From: Butyrivibrio sp. MC2021
GTDB lineage: Bacteria > Bacillota > Clostridia > Lachnospirales > Lachnospiraceae
NCBI RefSeq assembly: GCF_000621605.1
Contig: NZ_JHXX01000003.1
Location: 1-64,000, forward strand
Direction: 5' to 3'
Length of the DNA stretch: 64,000 bases
How positions within the stretch are numbered: the first letter of the stretch is position 1; each line of letters starts with the position of its first letter. The notes under the pieces are model-generated. The model had not been told where the DNA came from, searched no databases, and saw nothing but the letters and a program-made list of their open reading frames with translations. Both the position numbers and the translations under genes were made by a program. Shown in pieces: positions 51,644 to 59,665 of the stretch.

Positions 51644-53233
51644 TTAATCCAGCTCAACCTCATCAGCGGATTCTGCATCGGTGCTGTCTGTGGTTTCATG
51701 GTACTCTTCCTCGGTGTTGACATTCCAGATATTGCTGCGGTCTGTCACGCCGCCGAGAATATTCTTAACCACCTCAAAGGAGGTGCACATAGAATGGTCA
51801 ATGTTGTTGTATCTGTGCTGTCCGTTACGTCCTACGCAGTACAGATTGTCGATGGTGTTAAGGTATGCCACCAGCTTGTCCATCTCATCATAGGTATCGA
51901 AGTAAGCAGGATATGCCTTCTTAACCTTCTCCATATGATAATCCATAACCTCGGAGGCACTGTCGATAAGTCCAAGCTTTACCATCTCGTCGATAGCCAT
52001 CTTGGCAAACTCATCCTCAGTCATATTCCACATGGAATCGCCTTCAAAGCAGAAATACTCAAGACCTACCCATACTGTGTTCTCAAGATCCTTAACCAGG
52101 TATGGAGACCAGTTGTTGTAGATCTGGAAACGTCCCATCTTAACTGTTCTGTCCTGAACATAAACCCAGTTATCGGGAACGATATTGCCCATGGTTCTGA
52201 TATTGGTCTTGTTCACAAGGTTGAGCTTGGGAACAAGGACACCCAGTGTCATGTAATCACGGTAAGGAAGTCCGGCGGCGATTCTGGCGGGATCTGCGGG
52301 AACATCATTCATTCCTGCCACAAGATCCTTCACCGGCATGGAGCTGATAACTACATCGCCGTCCATCTCCACTTCCTGTCCGTTCTGAAGATAGGTGATT
52401 CCCTTGATGTGATCGCCATCCTTGCGGATCTTCACAACCTTGGCGTTCATGATGATGGTTCCGCCAAGCTTCCTGATCTCATCGGCTGTAACGTCCCAGA
52501 GCTGACCGGGGCCGAGCTTGGGATACTTGAACTCTTCGATAAGAGATGTGTTGACCTTACGGTTCTTAACCTTAAATAGTCTTCCGAGATAATCTCTGAT
52601 GATTCCGAAAATGGACAAGCCCTTGGTTCTCTGCTTACCCCAGGAAGCATCGATCTCGCTGGGATGTCTGCCCCAGAGATTCTCGGTGTAGTACTCAAAG
52701 AACATGGAGTACAGCTTTTTACCGAAGTTGTTGATGTAGAGGTTCTCAAGATTGTCCTCGGGTCTCTTGTGGAAAACGGAACCCATATATGAGAAACCTA
52801 CCTGAAGGGTTGTCAAAAATCCGAAGTTCTTGAAGGTCTCTGCCTTAAGTGAGATCGGATAATCATAGAACTTGGAATCAAAAAGGATACGTGAAACACG
52901 GTGTCTCTTGAGCATGACCCTGTCTTCCTTCTCAGGATCCGGTCCGCCCTCAGACATCTTCATGGGTCTGTTGAGGACTATGTCATCATAGGTGGGTGAG
53001 CCCTGCTGAGGAAGCATCTTCTCCCACCACTCGTTAACCTCAGGAACCTTGGAGAAGAATCTGTGTCCTCCCATGTCCATACGGTTACCTTTATAATTCA
53101 CGGTTCTGGATATACCGCCGAACTGCTCGGTCTCCTCAAAAATAACCACCTCATAGTCCTTGGACTTGGCCAAAAGCTCATAGGCAGCTGTAAGTCCGGC
53201 TGGTCCCGCCCCGATTATAAGTGCTTTTTTCAT
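51644..53233 (-). CDS. NAD(P)/FAD-dependent oxidoreductase (UDP-galactopyranose mutase / amine-oxidase-like)
   Basis: The 529-residue flavoprotein begins [19 protein letters not shown], the FAD dinucleotide loop (residues 2-20), with the [13 protein letters not shown] segment and GGHRFFSK. The C-terminal end [18 protein letters not shown] resembles the FAD-ribityl motif of UDP-galactopyranose mutase-like and protoporphyrinogen-oxidase-like enzymes. It is longer than true UGM (about 370-400). It heads the glycan decoration operon behind a good promoter. A role in modifying a nucleotide- or lipid-linked sugar is likely, but the reaction is unknown. Confidence 0.8.
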   Translation of the reverse strand: MKKALIIGAGPAGLTAAYELLAKSKDYEVVIFEETEQFGGISRTVNYKGNRMDMGGHRFFSKVPEVNEWWEKMLPQQGSPTYDDIVLNRPMKMSEGGPDPEKEDRVMLKRHRVSRILFDSKFYDYPISLKAETFKNFGFLTTLQVGFSYMGSVFHKRPEDNLENLYINNFGKKLYSMFFEYYTENLWGRHPSEIDASWGKQRTKGLSIFGIIRDYLGRLFKVKNRKVNTSLIEEFKYPKLGPGQLWDVTADEIRKLGGTIIMNAKVVKIRKDGDHIKGITYLQNGQEVEMDGDVVISSMPVKDLVAGMNDVPADPARIAAGLPYRDYMTLGVLVPKLNLVNKTNIRTMGNIVPDNWVYVQDRTVKMGRFQIYNNWSPYLVKDLENTVWVGLEYFCFEGDSMWNMTEDEFAKMAIDEMVKLGLIDSASEVMDYHMEKVKKAYPAYFDTYDEMDKLVAYLNTIDNLYCVGRNGQHRYNNIDHSMCTSFEVVKNILGGVTDRSNIWNVNTEEEYHETTDSTDAESADEVELD

Positions 53234-53279
53234 TATACTATCCCCTAACTAAAGATATTTTCTGATAAACAACATAAGT

Positions 53280-53308
53280 AGTATAACGCAGGAAGCCTTT
53301 TTCTTCAA
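53280..53308 (-). promoter_or_regulatory. Promoter of the 15-gene glycan decoration operon
   Basis: On the minus strand the -35 is TTGAAG (53303-53308), the spacer is 17 bases and the -10 is TATACT (53280-53285), 47 bases before the FAD oxidoreductase ATG. No comparable promoter is seen until 37163, and gaps between genes are mostly under 30 bases. Confidence 0.72.
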
Positions 53309-53339
53309 TAAAATATGTCATTTCCGGATTTTGATAAAA

Positions 53340-53361
53340 TGTATACATATTACCGTATACA
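53340..53361. promoter_or_regulatory. Palindromic operator candidate between divergent genes
   Basis: TGTATAC, an 8-base spacer (ATATTACC) and GTATACA form a perfect inverted repeat. Each half contains GTATAC, itself a palindrome. It lies about 32 bases upstream of the -35 box of the minus-strand operon. GntR/YtrA or HutC type regulators bind sites with GT-N-TA-N-AC halves, so one of these is possible; no such regulator gene is in the window. Confidence 0.5.
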
Positions 53362-53383
53362 CATGCGCGATATACCATCATTT

Positions 53384-53423
53384 TCTTAAGACTTTCTTAA
53401 GATTAACGGCAGAAATTCTTAAT
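53384..53423 (+). promoter_or_regulatory. Direct repeats with 11-bp spacing, OmpR/PhoP-type box candidate
   Basis: TCTTAAG occurs at 53384-53390 and 53395-53401, and TCTTAAT at 53417-53423. Start-to-start distances are 11 and 22 bases, one and two helical turns. Tandem hepta- or hexamers at 11-bp intervals are the hallmark of OmpR/PhoB-family response regulator sites. The box ends about 38 bases before the -10 of the SGNH lipoprotein gene, a normal activator position. Confidence 0.55.
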
Positions 53424-53457
53424 TTTTGACCAAAAAGCTTTTATTTACCACCACAAA

Positions 53458-53466
53458 TGTTAAAAT
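53458..53466 (+). promoter_or_regulatory. Extended -10 promoter candidate for the SGNH lipoprotein
   Basis: TGT-TAAAAT (TAAAAT at 53461-53466) stands about 34 bases before the ATG at 53500. No good -35 is present at 16-18 bases, consistent with an activator-dependent promoter fed by the direct repeats upstream. Confidence 0.45.
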
Positions 53467-53499
53467 ATGACTTGTAGTTTTTAAGAGGAGAATAAATGT

Positions 53500-54702
53500 A
53501 TGAAAAGAAAAATAAGAATTTTTACGGCAGCACTTTTAGCAGCTGCTGTCTCTCTTACGGGATGTACCCTTTCTGATGGCGCCCCAAAACAGGCAACTGA
53601 ATATGTAGGTGACTCATCCTCAGCAGATTCCTCGGATGACAGCGCAGCTGCCAGCTCAGGAGCCAGCGGCGACATTATCGTCGTGGAAGATTTCTTCGAA
53701 CCCATACTGGAAGAGCTTGAGGCAGCTCTCGGAGGTTCCTCTGCAGAAGAAGGCTCATCAGAGGCTTCATCCGCTGCATCTTCCGAACCCGAAAAAGAAG
53801 CAGACAAGATCGAGATGGTATTTATAGGCGACAGCCAGATGGCCAACGGCAGAAGCGACGGCACAGACCTGGCATCCCTCGTATCAGCCAGAGTTCCCAA
53901 TTCCGTATCCTACAACCTGGGAATAGGCGGATCCACCGCTGCTTTGGAGGAATCCACCTCAGATCTCAGCCCTGACAAATGGGTCTCCAACTGCTTTGTG
54001 GGAATTGCCTATGCACTTTCCGGTAAGGCTGACAGGACCAAGGTCCTTGACGGTCACCCCGAGGTTCTTTCCGTCATGGAACAGATCGATCCTGCCAAGG
54101 TTGACTACTATTTCATCGAATACGGCGCCAATGACTTTTTCAAAAAAGTGCCTCTGGATCCCTCTACCAGCGATGTTCCCTATGTAAAAACCTACTACGG
54201 CGCATTGAACACAGGTATCGACGAGCTCAGAGCCATCAGCCCCAACGCCCAGGTCATCCTGATGACACCTTTCTACGGAATCTACAAAGATTCCAACGGC
54301 AACTTCATCGGTGACAGCTACGTAGTCAGCAACGGTATCGACACTCTTGCCAACTATGCAAGAAAGGCCGGAAATGTTGTAGAAGTGGAAGAAATTCTTG
54401 ATTTTGACTGCATGTTCATGTCCAAGTGTGATCTGTACCTCGATACCTATGAGGAGTACCTGATGGACGGAACACACCTCACCCTGAAGGGAAGGCAGAT
54501 ATTTGCAAGACTTCTTGCTCACATCCCCAACTGGGCGGAAGGTTTCGAGCCCTTCGCTTACATGGAAACAGATATAATCAAGATTGCTGATTTTGATCCC
54601 GACGAGTATTACAGATATCCCAAGGATATGATGCAGGAATACTACCCTGACAATTTCGAGAGAATGCAAAACGGGGAGTACCTTCTGGCACCCCCGCAGT
54701 GA
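53500..54702 (+). CDS. SGNH/GDSL hydrolase lipoprotein
   Basis: The 400-residue protein has a lipoprotein signal (SLTGC, lipidated C22), a Ser/Ala/Glu/Asp-rich linker (about 35-104), then a complete SGNH esterase domain. Block I is FIGDSQMANGR with the nucleophile S112, block II has NLGIGGS (139-145), block III is YGAND (N211), and block V is DGTH (D323, H326). It should be a surface-anchored esterase or acyltransferase acting on the acylated glycan that the MBOAT genes may produce. It is transcribed opposite to its neighbours and appears separately regulated. GGAG lies 9 bases before the ATG. Confidence 0.9.
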   Translation: MKRKIRIFTAALLAAAVSLTGCTLSDGAPKQATEYVGDSSSADSSDDSAAASSGASGDIIVVEDFFEPILEELEAALGGSSAEEGSSEASSAASSEPEKEADKIEMVFIGDSQMANGRSDGTDLASLVSARVPNSVSYNLGIGGSTAALEESTSDLSPDKWVSNCFVGIAYALSGKADRTKVLDGHPEVLSVMEQIDPAKVDYYFIEYGANDFFKKVPLDPSTSDVPYVKTYYGALNTGIDELRAISPNAQVILMTPFYGIYKDSNGNFIGDSYVVSNGIDTLANYARKAGNVVEVEEILDFDCMFMSKCDLYLDTYEEYLMDGTHLTLKGRQIFARLLAHIPNWAEGFEPFAYMETDIIKIADFDPDEYYRYPKDMMQEYYPDNFERMQNGEYLLAPPQ

Positions 54703-55905
54703 TCATAAGGCCCTGAGGCCGAATATTACAGTTACAATAAGTCTTATGAGATTAACAATTACAAGGCCGTAGGCCATGCCCACAAGACCGAACATATAGC
54801 AAAGAGGAATAACAACTGCAGCGAAGCTTATCACATAGATTATGTTGATAAAAAGCTGCAGTTTTTCTTTTGTAAAACTGAGGACCACCACCATCAGTGA
54901 CCCCGACAGGAAAAACAGTATCTGTCCCAGGTTGGCCAAAAAGAAATACTGTCTGGCCTCCTCAAAGACCTCCGGATACATGATCTTTACAAAGATAAAA
55001 GACACGCCGCTGCAGATAAAGGCCAGGGCTGCTGATACAACAATAAGTCCTCCTCCGATGGCTGCAAAGATCTTTTTTGTTATCCTGAATCTGTAGTTGG
55101 TAAAGTAGCTGATGATAATGCCGTTTAAGGGCGTTGTCAGCATGGCAATGATCTTGCCAATAAGGCTGGCGGTATAGAATACCGTAACCTCCCTCGCTCC
55201 CACCAGGAGCCTTAAGAAGATCCTGTCGGAATTAAGGATAAGAGCCGAGATCAGGTTGCTGGCGGATATTATAAAGGCCGAAGTGAAGTTCTCCCTGTAG
55301 CTCTCAGACAGTTTCAGGAAGGGCGGTCTGAATATTTTTCCCCTGATAACGGTGTAGATGATTCCGAAGGCTTCACCCATCAGAAGTACCGAAAACCAGC
55401 TGCCACTGTAGGGATAGATCAAAAGTCCCAGACAATAACCCAGGGACGTGGCCAGGAAAAAGAAGAAGTAATCCGCAAACCGGATATTCATTCTATATTC
55501 CACATCCGCATAATATCTGAATACCGTAACTATCATCAGGATAAGAACCTGCACAAAAACCGCAACCTTAAATTCCTTAAGCAACAGAAGAGACACCAAG
55601 GTAACTATCACACTTATAAGGGACACAACTCCAAGGAAAAGATTATAATCTCCGTTGGCCTGGGTCCTGTCCTTTTTGGCCACCATTCTTGAATAGCTGG
55701 CGGCTGTGCCGAATCCCGCCCCCATCACCGATATGATTGAAATCAAATAAAGAACGGTGCCAAAAGCCTCGGCACCCATCCGGTCATTGAGACCCGGATA
55801 GATGAAAAGCTGAAGTACACCGTTATAAATAAGCAGCGCAAAGACGCTGAATATGAAATCTCTTGAAGCATTTAAAGCAAGTTTTTTACCTGTTTTATCA
55901 CTCAT
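54703..55905 (-). CDS. Polysaccharide flippase (Wzx/MATE-PST family)
   Basis: This membrane protein likely flips lipid-linked oligosaccharides to the outer face. From ATG 55905 it has 400 residues and about 12 membrane helices, with FSVFALLIYNGVLQLFIYPGLNDRMGAEAFG at the start as in PST/Wzx members. The start lies 4 bases after the upstream GT2 stop and relies on translational coupling, as the ribosome binding site is weak. Its stop codon abuts the stop of the convergent SGNH gene with no terminator in between. With Wzm/Wzt at 28-31 kb, it implies a second, separate export route. Confidence 0.85.
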   Translation of the reverse strand: MSDKTGKKLALNASRDFIFSVFALLIYNGVLQLFIYPGLNDRMGAEAFGTVLYLISIISVMGAGFGTAASYSRMVAKKDRTQANGDYNLFLGVVSLISVIVTLVSLLLLKEFKVAVFVQVLILMIVTVFRYYADVEYRMNIRFADYFFFFLATSLGYCLGLLIYPYSGSWFSVLLMGEAFGIIYTVIRGKIFRPPFLKLSESYRENFTSAFIISASNLISALILNSDRIFLRLLVGAREVTVFYTASLIGKIIAMLTTPLNGIIISYFTNYRFRITKKIFAAIGGGLIVVSAALAFICSGVSFIFVKIMYPEVFEEARQYFFLANLGQILFFLSGSLMVVVLSFTKEKLQLFINIIYVISFAAVVIPLCYMFGLVGMAYGLVIVNLIRLIVTVIFGLRAL

Positions 55906-55909
55906 TTTC

Positions 55910-56860
55910 TTATTTTCCGTCTTTTTCCCAGTCACTTTCTTTGTGTCTCTGGAGCATGTTGAGCTGCATCTCAAACTCACGCCTGTTGTTAAGAGCCATA
56001 GTTGAGAGAATGACTCCCGCGAAAAAGCTCTGTACCGCCGCCAGCATTACGAAGCAGCATACAATAAGGGTCGGAATCTTAAGCACAAGGTGTGTCTCCC
56101 AATAAGCAAACAGGATTGGAATAAAGAATCCGATGGAGAGAGCTGCCAGAACCACTGCGATTCCAAGAAAGAACCCAAAGGGCTTGTAGCTTCTGTAAAG
56201 TCTGAGGATAGTCCTTAAAACCTTGAAGCCGTCTGCATAGGTGTTAAGCTTGCTGACTGAACCTGCGGGACGGTCTCTGTATTCGATGATGACATTGTCG
56301 ATCTGCATATTGTTGTATACCGCATGGATAGTCATCTCTGTCTCGATCTCAAAGCCCTTGGAAAGAACCGGGAAGGTCTTGACGAACTCATAGGAGAAGG
56401 CTCTGAAGCCCGTCATTACGTCCCTGATGTCGCATTTAAAGAGCTTGTTGATGCTGGCTCTTACCAGGTCATTGCCGAAGTTGTGGAAGGGTCTTTTGTT
56501 CTCCTGATAGTAGGTAGAAGAAAGTCTGTCACCCACAACCATATCGGCATTGTGGTTGATAACCTTGTCCACCATCTCGGGAGCTGACTCCATGGGATAG
56601 GTGTCATCTCCGTCCACCATCACATACACCAGGGCATCGATTTCTCTGAACATGCGTCTTATAACATTGCCCTTGCCCTGCATATACTCGTTACGGACAA
56701 CAGCGCCCTCAGCCTCTGCGATCTCGGCTGTTCTGTCCTTGGAGTTGTTGTTATACACATATATTGTAGCCTCAGGCAGGGCCTTTTTCGCATCCCTGAT
56801 AACCTTGGCTATTGTCTTTTCTTCGTTGTAGCACGGAATCAAAACCGCTATCTTATCCAT
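55910..56860 (-). CDS. Polyprenyl-phosphate glycosyltransferase (DPM1-like GT2)
   Basis: The 316-residue protein has IAVLIPCYNEEKTI (residues 3-16), YNNNSKDRT, VMVDGDDTYP (DXD metal site), DVMTGFRAFSYEF, EYRDRPAGSVSKLNTY (donor-loop typical of DPM1/GtrB) and two C-terminal membrane helices (about 235-290). It would make a polyprenyl-phosphate hexose, the donor for GT-C enzymes such as the neighbours at 56900, 59666 and 61152. AGGGA is close before the ATG. Confidence 0.9.
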   Translation of the reverse strand: MDKIAVLIPCYNEEKTIAKVIRDAKKALPEATIYVYNNNSKDRTAEIAEAEGAVVRNEYMQGKGNVIRRMFREIDALVYVMVDGDDTYPMESAPEMVDKVINHNADMVVGDRLSSTYYQENKRPFHNFGNDLVRASINKLFKCDIRDVMTGFRAFSYEFVKTFPVLSKGFEIETEMTIHAVYNNMQIDNVIIEYRDRPAGSVSKLNTYADGFKVLRTILRLYRSYKPFGFFLGIAVVLAALSIGFFIPILFAYWETHLVLKIPTLIVCCFVMLAAVQSFFAGVILSTMALNNRREFEMQLNMLQRHKESDWEKDGK

Positions 56861-56899
56861 TACATTCCCTCATATTTCTATTTTAATAATTTTATCATA

Positions 56900-58636
56900 T
56901 CAATCCACAGCATACACATAGACAGTATAGGGACTGTTATACCCGCTGTATCCGCCTATCAGTGAAAGTCCCGCCTCACTGCAGTTGCTTATATTGATCC
57001 TGGAAAAAAGGAAGCTGCATCCCAGGTCCTTAAGCGCCTTGCCGTCAATGAAAATGTTGGTATCCGTAACCCCCATCATACTCTTGGTGGCCATGACTAT
57101 GGTGTCATCGGTGCCGGAGTACAGATAACATCTGGCGCCCCACTCATCAAAGTAGATCCTGGAGTTTTCTTTCCTCTCAAGGGCGGGGGCAATGACCTGC
57201 CTGAACTGCTCCTTGTAGCTCTGAGGATAAAAACCAAGATATCCGTCCAAAGTAGCAATACCGTTATATTCAAGGATCGCCGGATGCATGCCGTAGGCTA
57301 TACCCCACTGATCCTCACTGTAGCCTATATCCTTTTTTATCTCATCAAAAAGCTCCGCTGAATAGAACTCCCTGTAATTAAGATCATCATTTACATTGCC
57401 GAAGATGTTCTGCCTTGCTGTGTAAAAAGCGGTGTTATAAAGGTCGTTGTACCTGGTGGGTGACAGCAGTACCACTGCGCCGCAGGCAAAGACAAGAGCA
57501 TAGGCGAGAGCAGGAAATACCTTTTTCTCCTTAAGGGACAGCCTGTAGACAATGATAAAGAGCATCCCGCACCAGATAAAAGGATTAAAGAAAATGGTGC
57601 GGTTGTACTGAAAGCCCGTAAGAGGCGGAACCAGTGTCTTAATAAGGTTGTTCACAAATTCCGAATAATAAAGTCCGTAAACGAGGCAGTCCAGGAAAAG
57701 AAGCAAAACACAGAGGTTGTATATATCCGTAAATATGCCCTTTACATTCTTTTTGATGATATAGCCTGCATTCAGAACTACAAAATAAACTGCGCAGATG
57801 GGAAGAAGCAGGAACTTGTGCACATCCTCCACGTGCATCATGCCGTTTACAAAGACATCAGCTATCTGTCCCATGATATCCCCTGCACCGAGATAGGTCT
57901 GAACCATGGTATCCCTTATGGTGACTGTATCGGAAAAGAGCATCATCATAAAAAGCCTGTACTCAAACACAAAACTGCCCAGGGATAACAGTATCAGAGA
58001 AATAAAAAGCCCTGCCGGGAACTTCCTGTCCCTAATCCAGAAAATGATCACTGCCACAAAGAGATAGCCGATGATAAAAAAGCCTATATAGGAAAAATAC
58101 GAAACGAAGGGATATAAAAACACCAAAACATACCATATAAGGCTTGGTGTATAATACACTTTTCTCAAAAGATATATGATCAACGGAATGGCGGCAAAAG
58201 GAATTCCAAAGGCCGGGAAGAGATTGAGGACGCCGTATAAGAGGCCTGTCAGTGTAGCCAGATTCTCAGTATGCTCGTTCTTTTCTTTGACCATATCAAG
58301 AAAAAGAAGTCTGCAGGAAATGATGGCGATAACCACCTTCAGCACATATCCCGTGATATAAGCGGCAAAGCTCGGAAGAACCGCATAGAGCAGGCTGTAA
58401 AGTGACAGCTCGCTGGGAAGCACATCCCTGGATACCCCCTTAAGGAAAGGGGCTGCCACGTTGTGACTGAAGAATGTACCTGTGTTCTTCAGCATGGCGA
58501 ACTGGGCCACAAACAGGTCCATATTATCCTGCACGGCAATATAGCTGTTCTCACCTATTACTGCGTAAAAGATGATAACAGCCAGTACAAACAAAACCGC
58601 AAATGCAATTCCAAGATGCCTACCGCAACGCTTCAT
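56900..58636 (-). CDS. Polytopic membrane protein, probable GT-C type transferase
   Basis: This 578-residue protein has about eleven membrane helices followed by an extracellular C-terminal domain (about 400-578: NLNYREFYSAELFDEI, GVTDTNIFIDGKALKDLG). An early outside loop reads SYIAVQDNMDLFVAQFAML, a polar acidic loop in the place where GT-C enzymes carry their catalytic Asp/Glu. I recall similar layouts in DUF6044 or GtrC-like families but cannot confirm membership. Its ATG shares a base with the stop of the radical SAM gene (TGATG). Confidence 0.75.
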   Translation of the reverse strand: MKRCGRHLGIAFAVLFVLAVIIFYAVIGENSYIAVQDNMDLFVAQFAMLKNTGTFFSHNVAAPFLKGVSRDVLPSELSLYSLLYAVLPSFAAYITGYVLKVVIAIISCRLLFLDMVKEKNEHTENLATLTGLLYGVLNLFPAFGIPFAAIPLIIYLLRKVYYTPSLIWYVLVFLYPFVSYFSYIGFFIIGYLFVAVIIFWIRDRKFPAGLFISLILLSLGSFVFEYRLFMMMLFSDTVTIRDTMVQTYLGAGDIMGQIADVFVNGMMHVEDVHKFLLLPICAVYFVVLNAGYIIKKNVKGIFTDIYNLCVLLLFLDCLVYGLYYSEFVNNLIKTLVPPLTGFQYNRTIFFNPFIWCGMLFIIVYRLSLKEKKVFPALAYALVFACGAVVLLSPTRYNDLYNTAFYTARQNIFGNVNDDLNYREFYSAELFDEIKKDIGYSEDQWGIAYGMHPAILEYNGIATLDGYLGFYPQSYKEQFRQVIAPALERKENSRIYFDEWGARCYLYSGTDDTIVMATKSMMGVTDTNIFIDGKALKDLGCSFLFSRINISNCSEAGLSLIGGYSGYNSPYTVYVYAVD

Positions 58637-59655
58637 CACTTAATCTTATCATCCTCGTTGTTCTGATTGCCGATCTTCATACGCTCGTGACCGCCCAGTC
58701 TGTTGGCAGCCTCCTGATCTCCGCGAAGAATGGCATTTACAATCTGCATACGGAAGCCTGCATCAATGAAATCACAGTGCTTGCAGAACGGATAATTCTG
58801 TCTTCCCTCTGCGATGGCGCGTCTTACATTCTGGAACTTCTCGCTGCCCCAGGCCTCCTTAAGACTTACCTTGGTCAGGTCGCCGAAGTCTGTGGTCTCG
58901 AAGTTATCGCAGCAGCAAAGTCCCATTTTGCCGTTGGGCATGATCCACATATCTGTGAAAGGAAGAAGACAGGTCTCCTTGATAACCTTCTCTGTGGCCT
59001 TCTTGTTGGGAGCACTTCCCGCTCTGTTGGTAAGAACCTCCTGAAGGTATCTCATCTGGATCTGGATATCAAGATCCTTGAACTCATCGGGATGAGCCTT
59101 GACATAATCATAGACTTCCTGAATATTCTTGTGAAGTTTCATCTCCATGGAGTAGTTGTTGATAATGAGCTGATCGATATAAGGTGCCACCTCTTTTACC
59201 TTGTCAATTGTAAGGATAAGGCCGTTGGTGGACATAAAGATAAAGCTGTCGGGCAGCTTTTCTCTGGCGTATTTGTGCCTCTCCACGATCTTGGTATCAA
59301 GAAGAGGCTCGTTGTTGCCGTAAAGAGTAAGATGTCCCTTGTAGCCCCAGTCTGCCAGCTGATCGATGATATTTTTGTAAAGATCGTCGTCGATCTTGGC
59401 AAGAGGTCTGCACTCAGCGTGAACATTGGCTGTGCAGAAGGCGCAGGTGGAGTTACATCTGTTGATGGTCTCGATATTTACAACGTTTGGCATGGGAACT
59501 TCCTTGGAATTCAGGAAGTAGTCGCAATAAGCCTTCTGTGACTTGCTTCTGGTAAAAAACTGAAGCTTAAGATATGCGTTGCTGGCAAGCATAGGAAAAT
59601 GCTTTCTCGCAAACCATCCGAATTTTCCCATAAAACTGTTAACTCTTATTGGCAT
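58636..59655 (-). CDS. Radical SAM protein with SPASM domain
   Basis: The 339-residue protein is a radical SAM enzyme. The [4Fe-4S] motif is C67-x3-C71-x2-C74 (CNSTCAFC), preceded by VVNIETINR. LYGNNEPLLD (111-120) takes the GGE-like position. A C-terminal SPASM domain follows, with C229, the C247-C249 cluster and CKHC (C291, C294), which would bind an auxiliary cluster. SPASM enzymes modify peptides, sugars or enzymes by radical chemistry. Here no precursor peptide gene is adjacent; all neighbours are glycan genes, so a sugar substrate is inferred. TAGGAG stands 7 bases before the ATG. Confidence 0.88.
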   Translation of the reverse strand: MPIRVNSFMGKFGWFARKHFPMLASNAYLKLQFFTRSKSQKAYCDYFLNSKEVPMPNVVNIETINRCNSTCAFCTANVHAECRPLAKIDDDLYKNIIDQLADWGYKGHLTLYGNNEPLLDTKIVERHKYAREKLPDSFIFMSTNGLILTIDKVKEVAPYIDQLIINNYSMEMKLHKNIQEVYDYVKAHPDEFKDLDIQIQMRYLQEVLTNRAGSAPNKKATEKVIKETCLLPFTDMWIMPNGKMGLCCCDNFETTDFGDLTKVSLKEAWGSEKFQNVRRAIAEGRQNYPFCKHCDFIDAGFRMQIVNAILRGDQEAANRLGGHERMKIGNQNNEDDKIK

Positions 59656-59665
59656 TTCTATTCTC

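Noticed and set aside
51605-52579. Plus-strand open frame of 324 codons inside the FAD oxidoreductase gene
   Set aside because: It is a reverse-strand shadow of a gene with clear FAD motifs and a good start. Its translation is rich in His, Ile, Val and Leu, with no family signature.
58603-59541. Plus-strand open frame of 312 codons inside the radical SAM gene
   Set aside because: Antisense to a gene with a complete CX3CX2C motif and ribosome binding site; no motif of its own.
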